Shown here: piece after piece, positions 1 to 11,060 of the stretch
Layout: each line of letters opens with the position of its first letter
How positions within the stretch are numbered: position 1 is the stretch's first letter
Assembly (NCBI RefSeq): GCF_004664715.2
Contig: NC_051075.1
Location: 32,260,504 to 32,324,503, forward strand
Length of the DNA: 64,000 nucleotides
Direction of reading: 5' to 3'
Origin: Peromyscus leucopus
Lineage: Eukaryota; Chordata; Mammalia; Rodentia; Cricetidae
Made by a program: the position numbers and the translations under genes
The notes under the pieces: generated by a model
Database searches by the model: none
Told to the model about the DNA's origin: nothing
What the model saw: the letters and a program-made list of their open reading frames with translations, nothing else

Positions 1-735
1 ATCTCCAAACTAACAGTTAATAATTAAGCAATGGAAATAAAAATTTTGAAAAGATGTCTCTCTACTTCTGTGTAAACCCAACAGGAATTTTTTTATCTCT
101 GTTTAGCCAACATTTGGCTAAATACAATACATTTAGACTAAATGATTTCCAACTTCAGTTGAAGAATTGTAAACAGTGGTAAGCTGGTCAGTGTGGAACA
201 ACCAGATTTCTGTAAGAAGATTAGTAAGTGTCTGCACACATACATGTATACATATACATGCATATTTTGAACATTTTTATAGGAAACACATGTAACATGA
301 AATTTATGGGTAATAATAAACTTCCAGTTGTCTAATGTAAATTCCATATAGTTTACAACTTAAAATTTCAGTATAACTTGATGTTCTTGAAATCTATCAT
401 ATTTTGTATTTTTATTGCCAACAACACTGTATTGACTACTACACAGCTCAGCAAAGAAGTTGCATCATTAGTAAAGATCATAGTTATGGCACAAATATTA
501 GCCGACCATTTTGTTCATGCTAAAAGGGAAGGCAAAGGTAAAATAAAGAAGATGCATACAGAATTTCATTCATTTAGCAATGGCATGAACTACTTTTCTA
601 ACCCAGACTGTAATTTGCAACAATAGAAGATACTTTTTTCTTGTGTTTTGATGCTAATCACAAATTAATAGCTGCAGATAAAATATGTTTTAAGTTTACT
701 CAGCATTTAATATTTTCTTTATCACTTCTGAATTT
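1..735. other. Unidentified AT-rich DNA
   Basis: No repeat family was recognised. The plus strand carries an open stretch of 82 codons (378-626) rich in K, H and N residues and without any domain I recognise. It lies just upstream of the coding-like fragment at 740-940, so it could be part of the same decayed gene, but nothing in the sequence joins them. Confidence 0.4.
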
Positions 736-940
736 CAGATCATCATTCCAAGACATTAAATCAAGGGCTGATTTACCTCAGTTGCTAATAGCAGAAGCAT
801 AAAAACTCCCACCTGGCCAATTTAATGCTAGCAGCATGAAGTCACTTAGGAACATGTTTGCAAGAGATGCAGCAGTGTTTTATCAGCAGCTGATGGGTAT
901 GATGTCCGCAGCAGAGGTTAGAGCTAAACATGATAATTAA
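736..940 (+). pseudogene. Coding-like fragment with splice acceptor, possible decayed exon
   Basis: Reading from 740, the plus strand gives 66 codons interrupted by a single TAA (800-802). The second part contains LPPGQFNASSMKSLRNMF and then AAVFYQQLMGMMSAAEVRA, which looks like ordinary globular protein rather than random translation. A pyrimidine-rich tract ending in CAG lies just before it (AG at 737-738), as for a splice acceptor. A possible weak donor, GTTAGA, lies near 917. I do not recognise the family. It may be a diverged exon, a gene relic, or chance. Confidence 0.25.
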
Positions 941-1011
941 GAAGTAATGAGTTTTGTATATTGAGTACCTTTAATTTAATGTAAATTGTAAGTTTATATA
1001 ACTTTTTCTTT

Positions 1012-1128
1012 TTAGAGACAAGATCTCATTATGAAGCCTAAGACTGGCTTTGAATTCACAATCCTCCTGCCACAGCTTCCTGAATGCTGGGATTACAGGA
1101 CTATGCAACTATACCTGTGTGTTTTTTT
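1012..1128 (-). repeat. B1 SINE (diverged)
   Basis: The plus strand reads as the reverse complement of B1: GAGACAAGATCTCATTATG, then CTGGCTTTGAATTCACAA, then TGCTGGGATTACAGG. B1 is derived from 7SL RNA, transcribed by RNA polymerase III and mobilised by L1. The copy is well diverged, with no target duplication obvious to me. Confidence 0.8.
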
Positions 1129-1964
1129 AAACAACAGTGTGTTTATTACCTGGTTCATAAGTAGCAACACCTTAACAGCTCTAAACTGAAAAGGCTCCCA
1201 ATAACATCTGTCACAGCCAGATATTATTATTTCCTAGTTACATAATAACGACTCACCAGCAGCCCCCTCAATCCAAAATTGAACATCAAGCAACTGATGG
1301 TGGACCATGGTCTTTGTCCATGCAACCTTGTGCAAAAGCAATGGGCCACTGCTTTATAATCCTAGCACTGACCAGATGCATTCATGGTTTCTGTTGTTTC
1401 ATCTTGTTCACACAGTGCTGGGATGTCATTTCTAAAATGTTTCATGATATTTTTTCTAATAGCTAGTCATAAATTCCCTGAGTGAAATGTTTATATTCAC
1501 GATATTCCACTGCTTCACTGTATTTTCAAATTTGATAAAGGAAGTAGAAACAAACTTTGATCTGACTGACAATATGTTGACAGGGACAGAAAGTGTTTTT
1601 AGGACATGTTCTCAAAATTGTAGATGTGGAACAGTGGCTTGTTTAGAGAATCCCTTTACTCGGAATGAGATTTACATGGTTACATTCCAAACTACTTTGA
1701 AATTTTAACCTAGAATGTTCAACTTTGATGGTGTTCATTTGACTGCAATTCGTGCTGGATATACTGTATATTGCTATTTCAACATTTAAGTATTTTGAGG
1801 TTAATAAATAGGCATTTAACATCTGTAAGCTTCCAATCATCTTTAGCATGAAATAATTAGTGATCTAAAGCAAAACTTGCTGTGAAACAAAATATGAAAA
1901 TGTTCCACCCAAAACCTGCATGCAATCAATGTAGAAAAAGTAACACAAATCTCTACATGTTCTT
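1129..1964. other. Unidentified, 3'-UTR-like DNA
   Basis: No repeat was recognised. A 73-codon open frame (1487-1708, plus) runs into AT-rich sequence that includes an AATAAA hexamer near 1805. This could be the last exon and 3' UTR of the same decayed gene as 736-940, but I see no homology to support that. Confidence 0.3.
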
Positions 1965-2497
1965 ATTAATTTAAAAAAAAAAAAGCCCAGAGCCAGATAC
2001 TGGGGCTAAAGCTGAAAGATCAGAGAAACAGAACAAGCCATAGCCAACCTCACCTCGCCAACTCCTCAGCTGATCCTGTTTCCTCAGACTGAAAGCCTCT
2101 GAGTCCTCAACACTGAGGGTGTCAGTTGAACCACTGCTCAAAGCCTCTAGTTCCTGGACCTCAAGCCTTAAGAGCACAAGTTCCTGTTTCCTCAAGCCTT
2201 ATATACCTTTCTGTGACCTGCCATATTCCTAGGATTAAAGGCATGTGTCTTTCCCAAGCAAAGACATGAGATCTCAAGTCCTGGGATTAAAGGTGTGTGC
2301 CACCACTGCCTGGCTCTGTTTCCAGTGTGGGCTTGAACTCACAGAGGTCCAGACGGATCTCTGCCTCCTGAGTGATAGGATTAAAGGTCTGTGACACCAC
2401 TGTCTGGCCTCTATATCTAATCTAGTGGCTGTCTCTGTCCTCTGATCCCCAGATAAGTTTTATTTGGTAGAACACAAATAAAATATCACCACAGAAA
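1965..2497 (-). mobile_element. Composite LTR-type repeat containing a B1-like core (family 1)
   Basis: On the minus strand this begins near TGTGGTGATATTTTATTTG and ends at a T-rich tail near 1968. The interior carries B1-like blocks (GGATTAAAGGTGTGTGCCAC and a second, similar unit). It shares its opening, the polyadenylation hexamer and the closing GGCTCTGGG region with the copies at 5898, 42433, 47175 and 51047. The family name is not certain. The 42433 copy, which follows a polypurine tract, indicates an LTR retroelement. Confidence 0.6.
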
Positions 2498-2725
2498 AAG
2501 TTATTAAAAAAGATTATAATCTGAACTTCAGTTTAACAACATTATGAATCATCAGACATTCTAATGTTTAGCACTAGAATTAAATATCTAGCTACCTATA
2601 TCCAATACTTCTAAAGTACTAACTTTGAGTGTTTCTACATTTTTACTAAACATTGGCCTCTCATTAGGAGATCGATGTCTCCCTGGTTACATCTATGCAG
2701 TATTCCAGCATGCTCCCTGAGTATC
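2498..2725. other. Unidentified AT-rich spacer
   Basis: No gene or repeat was recognised between the two LTR-type elements. It contains the left target duplication (2720-2725) of the next element. Confidence 0.5.
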
Positions 2726-3115
2726 TGTAGCTGGAGTTTTCCTGTTTCCACCTGGCTTCTGCAGTCGCTCAGATCCAAGTAAACACACAGAGACTTATAT
2801 TACTTATAAACTGTATGGCCCCGTGGCAGGCTTCTTGCTATCTAGTTCTTATATCTTAAATTAATCCATTTCTATTCATCTATAAGTTACCATGTGGCTT
2901 GTGGCTTATTGGTACTTTTACATTTTGCTTCCTCTGTGTCTGGCTGGCGACTCCTGACTCAACCTTCCTGTTCCCAGCATTCTCTTCTCTGCTTGTCCCA
3001 CCTACACTTCCTGCCTGGCTACTGGCCACTCAGCATTTTATTTATTAACCAATAACATATAACATATTTATTAACCAATAACACATTCACAGCATATAGA
3101 GTGATATCCACAGCA
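2726..3115 (-). mobile_element. Solo LTR, class II ERV type (family 2), with 6-bp target duplication
   Basis: The element starts TGTAGCTGGAG and ends GATATCCACAGCA on the plus strand, so it has TG...CA ends. It is bounded by perfect 6-bp repeats, AGTATC, at 2720-2725 and 3116-3121. The same LTR occurs in plus orientation at 20864 and 24755, sharing GGCCATACAGTTTATAAGTA, the GGGTTAATTTAAGATATAAG block and CAGGCAGGAAGT. A 6-bp duplication fits an ERVK-like integrase. Near 3045-3080 a segment containing TTATTAACCAATAACA is duplicated in tandem. Confidence 0.85.
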
Positions 3116-3149
3116 AGTATCCATTTTCTCTACTTATGTACCTAGTCCT

Positions 3150-3173
3150 ACACACACACACACACACACACAC
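3150..3173. repeat. (CA)n microsatellite
   Basis: Twelve CA units, directly downstream of the solo LTR. Confidence 0.95.
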
Positions 3174-3565
3174 CTCACAATGATACTATGTGGGAGTCAT
3201 TCACAAGAGAATGACTCATTGCAGATGTTAGATGATGAATAAGTAACACAACTACAAGGCGATCATTATGCCAGCTTAGGGTTCAATTATCCATTTGCCC
3301 CTGAATTAAAACTTGATATCATTGACTCAGTAATTACTTTACTACCAAAGCACAAGCAGGAAACTGTGAGTTTAAACCATAACACATCTCCATCTTTCTA
3401 TACTGATGACTTCCTAATTACCATTTCATTTCTGTTCATTCATTTCCATCTGCTTACAAATGAGGGTAGTCTATATATTGGTCAGATTCTACCAAATATT
3501 CTTCCACACTTCTTACAGTTGCCATTAGAATAAATTCTAAACTAGTCTTTTAAACACTGGGGTTT
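3174..3565. other. Unidentified DNA
   Basis: No gene or repeat was recognised. There are no long open frames. Confidence 0.5.
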
Positions 3566-3569
3566 TTTT

Positions 3570-3780
3570 TGTATAATTTGTGCATGTGTGTATATGTGGA
3601 TGTCTAAGATATGAGTGTGAAGGGAGTCAGAGTGTGCAATGGTACATGTGTGGAGGTCAGAAAACAGTGTTATACAGCTGGTTCTGTCCTTCTACCTTTG
3701 CCTGAATTCTGAGGATTGCACTCAGATGGCCAGGCTTGCATGTCAAATGTCTGGACCAGCTGAGCCGTCTTTCCTGCCCA
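3570..3780 (-). repeat. tRNA-derived SINE (B2/B3-related)
   Basis: The plus strand ends CTGAGCCGTCTTTCCTGCCC, the complement of a tRNA-like RNA polymerase III head. Upstream of that are ATTGCACTCAGATGGCCAGG and a GTGTGGAGGTCAGAAAACA block, typical of rodent tRNA-derived SINEs. The element at 5436 is the same type in the other orientation. The subfamily is not certain. Confidence 0.7.
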
Positions 3781-4675
3781 ATGCTGAATTTTTTATCTTT
3801 GCCGATATGAACCTGTAAAACCTTCCTTATCTATTCATAGCATCAGTTACTTGATTTCCCCAGATGTTAAATCATTAATCTTGTCTGGATTTATTTCAAG
3901 ATCAAAGTTCCTACTTTAATAAATTTACATGACAACCAACAATAAATCCTCAGATGTCCACCCTTTTTAGAATCACAACCTGACAGAATCCCCCATCTAG
4001 GGTGATACACACACTGCTCCTGCATTTGGAAACAACGGAAACATTTAGGGGATTAGAGTTACACAGAGACAGCAAGAAATCTTCCTTTTACACATTTTGC
4101 ATTTTCCTGAGCACATGCAATAAATTTATAGTTCTGCAGGTTAACGGAAAACATGGATGTTATTATACAGCCTGCTTTGTTCCTTGTTTTTCTTCAAATA
4201 TCTAAGGCCTCAAATTTTTCTGTAAAAGAACATTGCTGCCACCAATTGAGCATATTCACCCAATGCAAGTAGTATTCTTTTATATATAAATTAATGCTGA
4301 CTATGAAGATGAAGGGAAGCTATATATCCTTTTATCCCTGATCTTAAACCCTAGCCTAATCAGTAATGTCATGAGAGCATCCAAAGAGGTGAGAACTCGG
4401 CATCCCGACATCACTAATGGCAGTCCAACCCCTTGCAACCTTTAACCGATTTGTAGTCATAGAAAACTCCTCCTGTGTTTGTTAGAAAGGGGAACTTGTT
4501 TTATTCATACAAACAAGCATAGATCAGAGGCTCTGCGCCAGCAGGGTCACATCATGAAATGCAGTTTTGACCTCATCATTGAGCTGTGCTGACTGGCAGG
4601 CTTTGAACGGATTGTTATTGTTCAGATTGGAAAAGCAAAGCCTTTTAATCTCATTCTTAATGTTGAATTGTTGAA
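3781..4675. other. Unidentified DNA
   Basis: No gene or repeat was recognised. The 67-codon frame at 4002-4205 has no recognisable features and is probably chance. Confidence 0.5.
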
Positions 4676-4766
4676 TGAGAGGTGGTAGGAGAGAGGAGGA
4701 GGGAGAGGAAAGAGAGAAAGAGAGAGGAGGGAGAGAGAGGAGAGGGGAAAGGAGAGAGAGAGAAAT
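4676..4766. repeat. Purine-rich (GA/GGA) low-complexity tract
   Basis: About 90 bases of almost pure G and A on the plus strand with imperfect GAGAGG units. An 88-codon minus-strand frame across it (leucine/serine/proline rich) is an artefact of this composition. Confidence 0.9.
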
Positions 4767-5435
4767 CCCCCATAGATCTTGGCAGCACATTAGAATACAA
4801 ATTCCAAGACCAAACCTAATAATAAATCAGAAGATTTGAGCAACAGAACTTTCTTTGGTAAGATTGTGGGAGCTAAAGGTAATCTCCTAAAATGTCTTCA
4901 GAAGCACTCAAGGAAAACTCTGAGGACCATCAAGCATACTGTGAGGTTTGGAGAGTGTGGTACCTAACATCAGTGCAAGGAGACATCCCTGCCTGGCATG
5001 TGGGGCTTTGCTATCCTGTGTGGTTCTCTTAAACTACTCAGAAGAGGTGGATTGGCCAAATGCTCTCTTGGTGAAGAAGACTGTCCTTTGAAGATAGTAA
5101 GGAAAATAGTTCCAGTTCACTTTCATTCCATACCTGCCCCATATAGCCTGAAATTTTTGCCTTAAACCAAAAATATCTTTACTAAGAGTCAGACATGACC
5201 TACTTTGTTAATTCCCATGACTGATACTTTCCCCTAACAGTGCAAATGTGGAATTTTTAAAATAAAATTAATATGTACTTGAAGTTTTTCATCTGTCTGG
5301 TTTAGTATTTGTAGTAAATAAAAGGAAACAATTTAATACAGGAAATAATGATATTTTTCTAATAATTATCCATATTTTTTACTTTCCTCTTTGGAAAGTT
5401 AATATTAGACTTCTTCTGATGTCTGAAAAAGACGA
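4767..5435. other. Unidentified DNA
   Basis: No gene or repeat was recognised. Confidence 0.5.
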
Positions 5436-5570
5436 TCAGTACAGTAAGAAGTCTCTGCGGGTAAAGGTGCTTGCTATCAAGCTTAAAGATCTGAATTTAA
5501 ACCCACAGACCCATATGGTGAATGACTGTGATTCCCACAAATTGTCCTATGACCTCCATGGGCACACTGG
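5436..5570 (+). repeat. tRNA-derived SINE with CA tail
   Basis: Contains GGGTAAAGGTGCTTGCTATC, then CTGAATTTAAACCCACAGAC, then AAATTGTCCTATGACCTCCA, and passes straight into a CA repeat. This matches the SINE type at 3570 in the opposite orientation. An 80-codon frame through it, ending in a threonine/histidine repeat, is not a gene. Confidence 0.75.

Positions 5571-5617
<47 letters not shown>
5571..5617. repeat. (CA)n microsatellite
   Basis: About 23 CA units forming the 3' tail of the preceding SINE. It continues imperfectly to about 5645. Confidence 0.95.
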
Positions 5618-5623
<6 letters not shown>

Positions 5624-5645
5624 CACACGCACATTTGCACATGCA

Positions 5646-5897
5646 CAGAGTCCTAAACTAAGTTTTTTAAAGACTTGTCTGCTATCACTACTTGAAAAAA
5701 ATAAGTTAGTGCTTTCTTTCCCTTACTTCTTGAGACCCTGGCCTAGCACTAATATCCCTATCTCAGCCATGTCCAGCACTAGTCAAGACACTCTGATGCA
5801 AGTCTAACTCTGATTGATCTACCTACCTGAGCAGTAGATTATATGACCTACCCTCTAGTGAGAACTCAGGAATCTTTGAAATGAAATGGACACTTGT
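5646..5897. other. Unidentified DNA
   Basis: No gene or repeat was recognised. Confidence 0.5.
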
Positions 5898-6307
5898 TGC
5901 ATGTTATTTTGTTTGTATTCTGACGAATAAAGCTTGCCTGGAGACCAGAAGGCAGAGCTAGCCACTAGTTAACCACAGAGGCCAGGCAGTGGTGGCACAC
6001 ACTTTTGATCCCAGCACTTGGGAGGGTAAAGCCTTTGATCCCAGGACACACTTTTAATCTCAGTACATGGGAGGCTCATGCCTTAAATCCCAGCACTACA
6101 GAGGTGAAGACGGGAATATGAGTGGAGACAGGATCTCGCCCCCATTCAGTCTGAGGATACATAGAGACAGGATCACGCCCCTTTTGGTCTGAGCATTCAT
6201 AGAAGTAAGAACTCTGTAGTTGCTGCCTACTCTGCTTCTATGATCTTTCAGCTTTCACCCTCGATATCTGATTCCAGGTTTTTATTTAATAAGACTAATT
6301 AGGATCA
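5898..6307 (+). mobile_element. Composite LTR-type repeat with B1-like core (family 1)
   Basis: It opens TGCATGTTATTTTGTTTGTA, has GAATAAAGCTTGCCTGGAGA, then a B1-like stretch (CAGGCAGTGGTGGCACACAC with ATCCCAGCACTTGGGAGG), and closes TTTATTTAATAAGACTAATT. The B1-like block is partly reiterated: three separate 'cccagcact'-type segments lie within 120 bp. Related to 1965, 42433, 47175 and 51047. No certain target duplication. Confidence 0.65.
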
Positions 6308-8380
6308 CACTTCAGACATTGATGACTCAAGCTGATTTGATATAAATCTGCCAGTGGCAATAAAATAGTTAAGGTCGCATAATATCCTTAGTCATAGAGA
6401 TGCAATTTCTTCTAACTTCCATGAGAGACAGAAGAAACAAAGAAGGAAGTTAGTAGTAGAATTAATTTGACATAAGAAAAAATTGTGAAACTGTACACAA
6501 AGCAAGACATCCCACTAGAAATCAATGAAGTCATAAAAAAATAGAGACAACTATTCCCAGGGAAAAAAAGTGGTCACCTATAGACAGCCTTGGCAACTGA
6601 GGAGCATGAGGAAGTCTGCTTGGGTACCCAAGTGGAAAAGCAAAACCTAAAGAGAATGGGTTCTGAAGTTCTAAGGACTCAAGAAAATAGAAATGTTATT
6701 TGGGTTCCTGACAGACTTCAAAGGACCCATGGGAGATAAAGGATCCCTATGGCTCTGGTTTCCAGTCCAGAGGACAGATCCAAAGGAAGAAAACAAAATT
6801 TAAAGAAAAAAATGAGAATTAGTACTGGCCCAGGAATGCAAACAAAATATTTCTAGGGTATTTCCATAATTAATTAGAGGCCATTTTAAAAAGAAGTGAG
6901 GTTCTAAAATAGCAGTGTTGAAGGCCAGCTCCAGCAGTTGACAGACCCAAGAGTATATAAGAAGTCGGCAAGGGAAAGATGAGCCAGGCATAATGGTTGG
7001 GAGAATCTTGCAGCCTGACCAACTAGCAGCCAGAGTGTTGCATTATTTTATACCAGAATTCAGTAATCAGGGATAGATTTATGCTGTTCCAAAACATAGA
7101 TCATATCATTTTTGGTTTTGGACCTGTGTTTTACTTCCTCTTGCATATTTTTTAGTCATCACTGACAAACCATAACAGAACAGAGTTATTTTTTACAATC
7201 ATTTTCTCTAAAGTTTAATCATCTTTGATAGTTATCTTTTATAAGCATTTTTGCTCATCAACTCCATAACCCATTTTTTTAAGAATTTAGAGGCATATGA
7301 CAGCCTGTTATCAGGCTAGTAGCTTTTGTGGCTCCAAGGACACTAGACCAAACAAAATCTCCAGACCAGATCTCTGGGCAGATTGCCACGTACCAAGCCC
7401 AAGCAATGTATTATTAACTCTTAGTGGTCAGAGTGCCCAGGAAAAATCCTCAGGCCAAAGCTGCTGCAGTTATTATTCAATTTCTGGCAAAATACAATGT
7501 CTACACTTTATATTTTTATAGAATTTGTTTACATGTCTAATCCTGGCATTCTGTTGTACATATGGCATCACAGTACCTCTGCATGAGCTAACTTTTCTAA
7601 GAAAGGGAGGTCCTGACATCTCATCCTTTTATCACCTATCCACTCCATTCTTTGCTCATCAATATGAGTCCCTGTGTAGGGCAGAGGTAACTCCGGCCAA
7701 TCTAACTTTGTTGCTGTATATGCCATGTAATTGCCTTAGCATATAGTGGGAGGAAGCTTGTAATCTCACCTGTGGCCAACTCCTCTAGCCCACCAAATCT
7801 TGTTGGCCTTCTTAAGTTTACTTTTTTGATTATCCTCTTCTTGAGTTAGTACAGGGGCAGATGTTTCAAGAATATCTCATGGCCTCATAAAGAGATCTCT
7901 GGCTTCTATATATATATATCACAATCTCCAAGGCATAAAGAAGACCTCTAAGTAGATAAGTAGATAAGCAGGAGGGTAGTATGTTCAGGACTTCCCTGGG
8001 GAAGCTTAGAAGCAGCATTCCTGGGAGAAGGCATAGATGATTCATAAGAAATTTTCCATCAACCCAATATCTCCAAATTGTACAAATATTAAAAGTTCCC
8101 CAAGCATGCAGCAGGCAGAGATCAAAACCAAAAGGGGCATGGCTGCAATCAGGTGACTCAGCTTTGCTGGATCTTTGTCATGCAGCTCTGCTGGCTTTAT
8201 GACATTTGCCGTTCCCATCAGACATGTCTGTGCCATAGCAGGTATAACTTCTACTGAGGCCTTATGGGGCTTCAGACATCAGTGATAGAAATTAATGGGT
8301 TCACAGCCAGGATGTTTCTTCACTTCCACCCCGACCAGGCCAATCCTTACACATCTTAAAAGTATAATAGTACGTCTTCT
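6308..8380. other. About 2 kb of unidentified DNA
   Basis: I recognise no gene. Two adjacent plus-strand frames of 74 and 73 codons (7297-7521 and 7525-7746) are open but have no motif I can name. TATATATATA occurs near 7908. The style (CCA-rich blocks, a purine run GGTGGGGGGAAAGGGGC near 8474) could reflect a decayed retroviral interior with a polypurine tract, but this is speculative. Confidence 0.4.
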
Positions 8381-8434
8381 CCTCAAACCTGACATATCTT
8401 ATTATCACCTCAAACCTGACATATCTTATTATCA
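8381..8434. repeat. Perfect 27-bp tandem duplication
   Basis: The unit beginning CCTCAAACCTGACATATC occupies 8381-8407 and is repeated without change at 8408-8434. Confidence 0.97.
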
Positions 8435-8581
8435 TAAACTAGAAATTTCCATGGAAGCAGTTAGTTTGGCATGGTGGGGGGAAAGGGGCATTATTTTGAC
8501 TATTTATTGTCTTAATTAATAAACCATACTAAGCCCAAATCTTATCCCCTAACCAAATAAAAGAGTTCCATCCAATAAGCT
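8435..8581. other. Unidentified DNA with purine run
   Basis: Contains a run of G and A near 8474-8490. Nothing else was recognised. Confidence 0.5.
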
Positions 8582-8900
8582 CATGGGTATATCTCTTTTT
8601 TTTCCCCTTTTATTTTATTTTACAATGCCATTCAGTTCTACATATCAGCCACGGATTCCCTTGTTCTCCCCCCTCCTGCCCCCCTCCCCTTCCCCCTAGC
8701 CCACCCCCAATTCCCACCTCCTCCAGGGCAAAGCCTCCCCCGAGGACTGAGATCGACCTGGTAGACTCAGTCCAGGCAGGTCCAGTCCCCTCCTCCCAGA
8801 CTGAGCCAAGCATCCCTGCATAGGCCCCAGGTTTCAAACAGCCAACTCATGCAATAAGCATAGGACCCGGTACCACTGCCTAGATGCCATGGGTATATCT
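8582..8900 (-). mobile_element. 5'-truncated young L1, 3' UTR only, with 13-bp target duplication
   Basis: On the minus strand this is the G-rich end of a rodent L1 3' UTR, closing in AAAATAAAATAAAAGGGG and a short A tail. Perfect 13-bp repeats CATGGGTATATCT flank it (8582-8594 and 8888-8900), the mark of target-primed reverse transcription. The insert itself (8595-8887) is under 300 bp and contains no ORF2 sequence. The perfect duplication argues for a fairly recent insertion. Confidence 0.9.
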
Positions 8901-9785
8901 TGCAGCCAAATTGAAGTTTCAGTGATGTTGATTTTTATGAAACTGTCTTCTATAGAGTTCATACTGAAGCTCCATGTTAGCAAGATAATACTTGACCTTG
9001 AACAGTTCCATGATGAATTAGCACATTTGATGCTTGAAGGTGTGAAAGAACAGAGCTTACAATTAAATCTTAGTTCTTGAAGATGTAAAGCTTCCTAACA
9101 GAAAAAAGGAAATGGTCTCTCCAATGCTGCTATAGAATAGACAGTTTCAAGGGTTTGGAACTGCATTCCATGAAGAAAAAAAAAGAAGCACAGAGAAACA
9201 AATACTTAGCTGTGTTCATCTAGACCATAAATGGCCACATGTAACATCTGCACTGACTTCTCAGCATCTCTCAAGGCCCATGAACTGATATCATTAGCCA
9301 ATAGGCCCCAATGACAGCAGACTGCTGTGGGCTTTGATGAGTCTGTGGGGTCTGGCAGTACAGCTTTCTTGCCCTTACAGGTGGTTGTCATTTTGTATTA
9401 TGTAGAAAGTCTGCCAGAAACATACTGCTGTGCCATTTTTCTGGGCCATTTCTCTGCTGCTCTAAAAATTCTGTGCATTCATTCTGGAAAGCATTTAGAA
9501 GTATAAAAGAAAAAATATCTTCTAGACTTTTATTATATGTCCTGCTTTAGCAAATACTTAAAGTGGAAAATTCCAAAATGGAATAATGATCAAAACTCTA
9601 AAATGAGCATTAGATTTTCATCATATATTTTCAGCTTTATTGTCTAGAATATTTTAATTGACAACCCTTCAAAGATTTGAGAATTTTGTACTGTGACAGA
9701 TGAGCTGGGACAAATTGGGCCACTGCACTTGATAGATAAGTTTGGCCCAGAATGGCCTCTGTAAATACTGAATCAAATGCTTGAT
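8901..9785. other. Unidentified DNA
   Basis: No repeat or gene was recognised. Open frames at 8889-9080 (plus) and 9206-9391 (minus) are short and show no family features. Confidence 0.5.
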
Positions 9786-10450
9786 GTGTAAGCAAATTTT
9801 TATTAATTAATCAATCAATTAATTTTCCCAGCCCAATAACACTGTCCCCTCCCATCCTTTTCTCCTCCCAGTCCCTTCCACAACCTCTCCTTTCCAACCC
9901 CCCCCATTCACTCCCTCTCCTTTCCCTTCAGCAAAGTGCAGGCCTTCCATGTATCCTAGCCATGAGATATCAAGTTGCAGCAAGACTAGGCACCTTCTCT
10001 TCTATTAATGCTGGATAGGGCAACCCAGCAGAAGAAAGGGGTCCCAAGATCAGGCAATGGTGTCAGAGACAATCCTCACTCTCTCTGTCAGGAGTCCCAA
10101 AAGAAGACCAAGCCATATAACTGCAACCCATGTGCAGGGAGGGCCCAGGTCAGTCCCATGCAAGTTCTCTGGTTGCCAGTTCAATCCCAGTAAGCCCCCA
10201 TGATCCTAGGTCAGTTGACTCTGTGTGTTTTCCCTTGGTGTTCCCTGTCTGACTCCCATAATTCTTATTCTCCCTCTTGCACAGGATTTCCCAAGGTCCA
10301 CCTAATGTTTGGCTGTGGATCTCTACATCTGTTTCCATCAATTGCTGGGTAAAGCCTCTCTGATGACAATCAGGCTAAACAATGGTCTATGGGCATAGAT
10401 GAATATCATTAGGAATCATTTTATTGACTTTTTTTCCTTTTTTGCCAGTC
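9786..10450 (-). mobile_element. L1 3' UTR, minus strand
   Basis: The plus strand starts T/AT-rich and C-rich (CCCCTCCCATCC-type), then reads GAGATATCAAGTTGCAGCAA, GACTAGGCACC, GCAGGGAGGGCCCAGGTCAG, TGTTTGGCTGTGGATCTCTA and TTTCCATCAATTGCTGGG. This is the reverse complement of the rodent L1 3' UTR and aligns with the copies at 13786 and 39580. It stops at about 10450, where sequence of the opposite strand begins. Confidence 0.85.
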
Positions 10451-11060
10451 ATGAAATATACAGCAAGCCAACAGTCAATAAGAAATTAAGTGGAGAAAAA
10501 CTCAAAGCAATTCCACGAAAATCATAGACAAGACTTCCACTCTCTCCATAGCTATTCAATATAGTATTTGAAATTCTAGTTAGAGCAATAAGACAACTAA
10601 AGGATGTCAAGGGGATACAAATAGGAAAAAAAGGAGTCAAAGTATCATTATTCACAGATGATATGATAGTCTACATAAGTGTTCCCAAAATATGGGAACT
10701 AGGGAACTCCTACAGCTGATAAACACGTTTAGTGAAGTGGCTGGATACAAGATTGAATCAGTAGCCCTACTATACACAAACAGTAAACGGGCTGATAAAG
10801 AAATTAGGGAAACAACCCCCTTCACAATAACCACAAATAATATAAAATATCTTGGTATAACTCTAACCAAGCAAGTGAAAGATATGCATGACAAGAACTT
10901 CAAGTCTTCGAAGAAAGAAATTTGAAGAAGATATCAGAAGATGGAAAGATCTCCCATGCTCATGGATCGGTAGGATTAACATAGTAAAGATGGCCATCTC
11001 ACCAAAAGCAATCCGCAGAGTCAATGGAATTCCAAAATTCCAAAGCAAATTCTAACCAAT
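10451..11060 (+). mobile_element. L1 ORF2 reverse transcriptase segment, inverted relative to its 3' end
   Basis: Plus-strand sequence encodes the L1 reverse transcriptase palm: TTCACAGATGATATGATA (LFTDDMI, the FADD catalytic box with A to T), then [37 protein letters not shown], and [18 protein letters not shown] across frames. It abuts the minus-strand 3' UTR of the same element type at about 10450, giving the head-inverted layout known from L1 twin priming. Frameshifts and stops make it non-functional. Confidence 0.85.

Noticed and set aside
3570..3780. tRNA gene
   Set aside because: The tRNA-like head belongs to a SINE. The same holds for the B3 and ID-like copies at 26871, 32578, 36380, 37500, 60336 and 60558; none folds as an intact tRNA by inspection.
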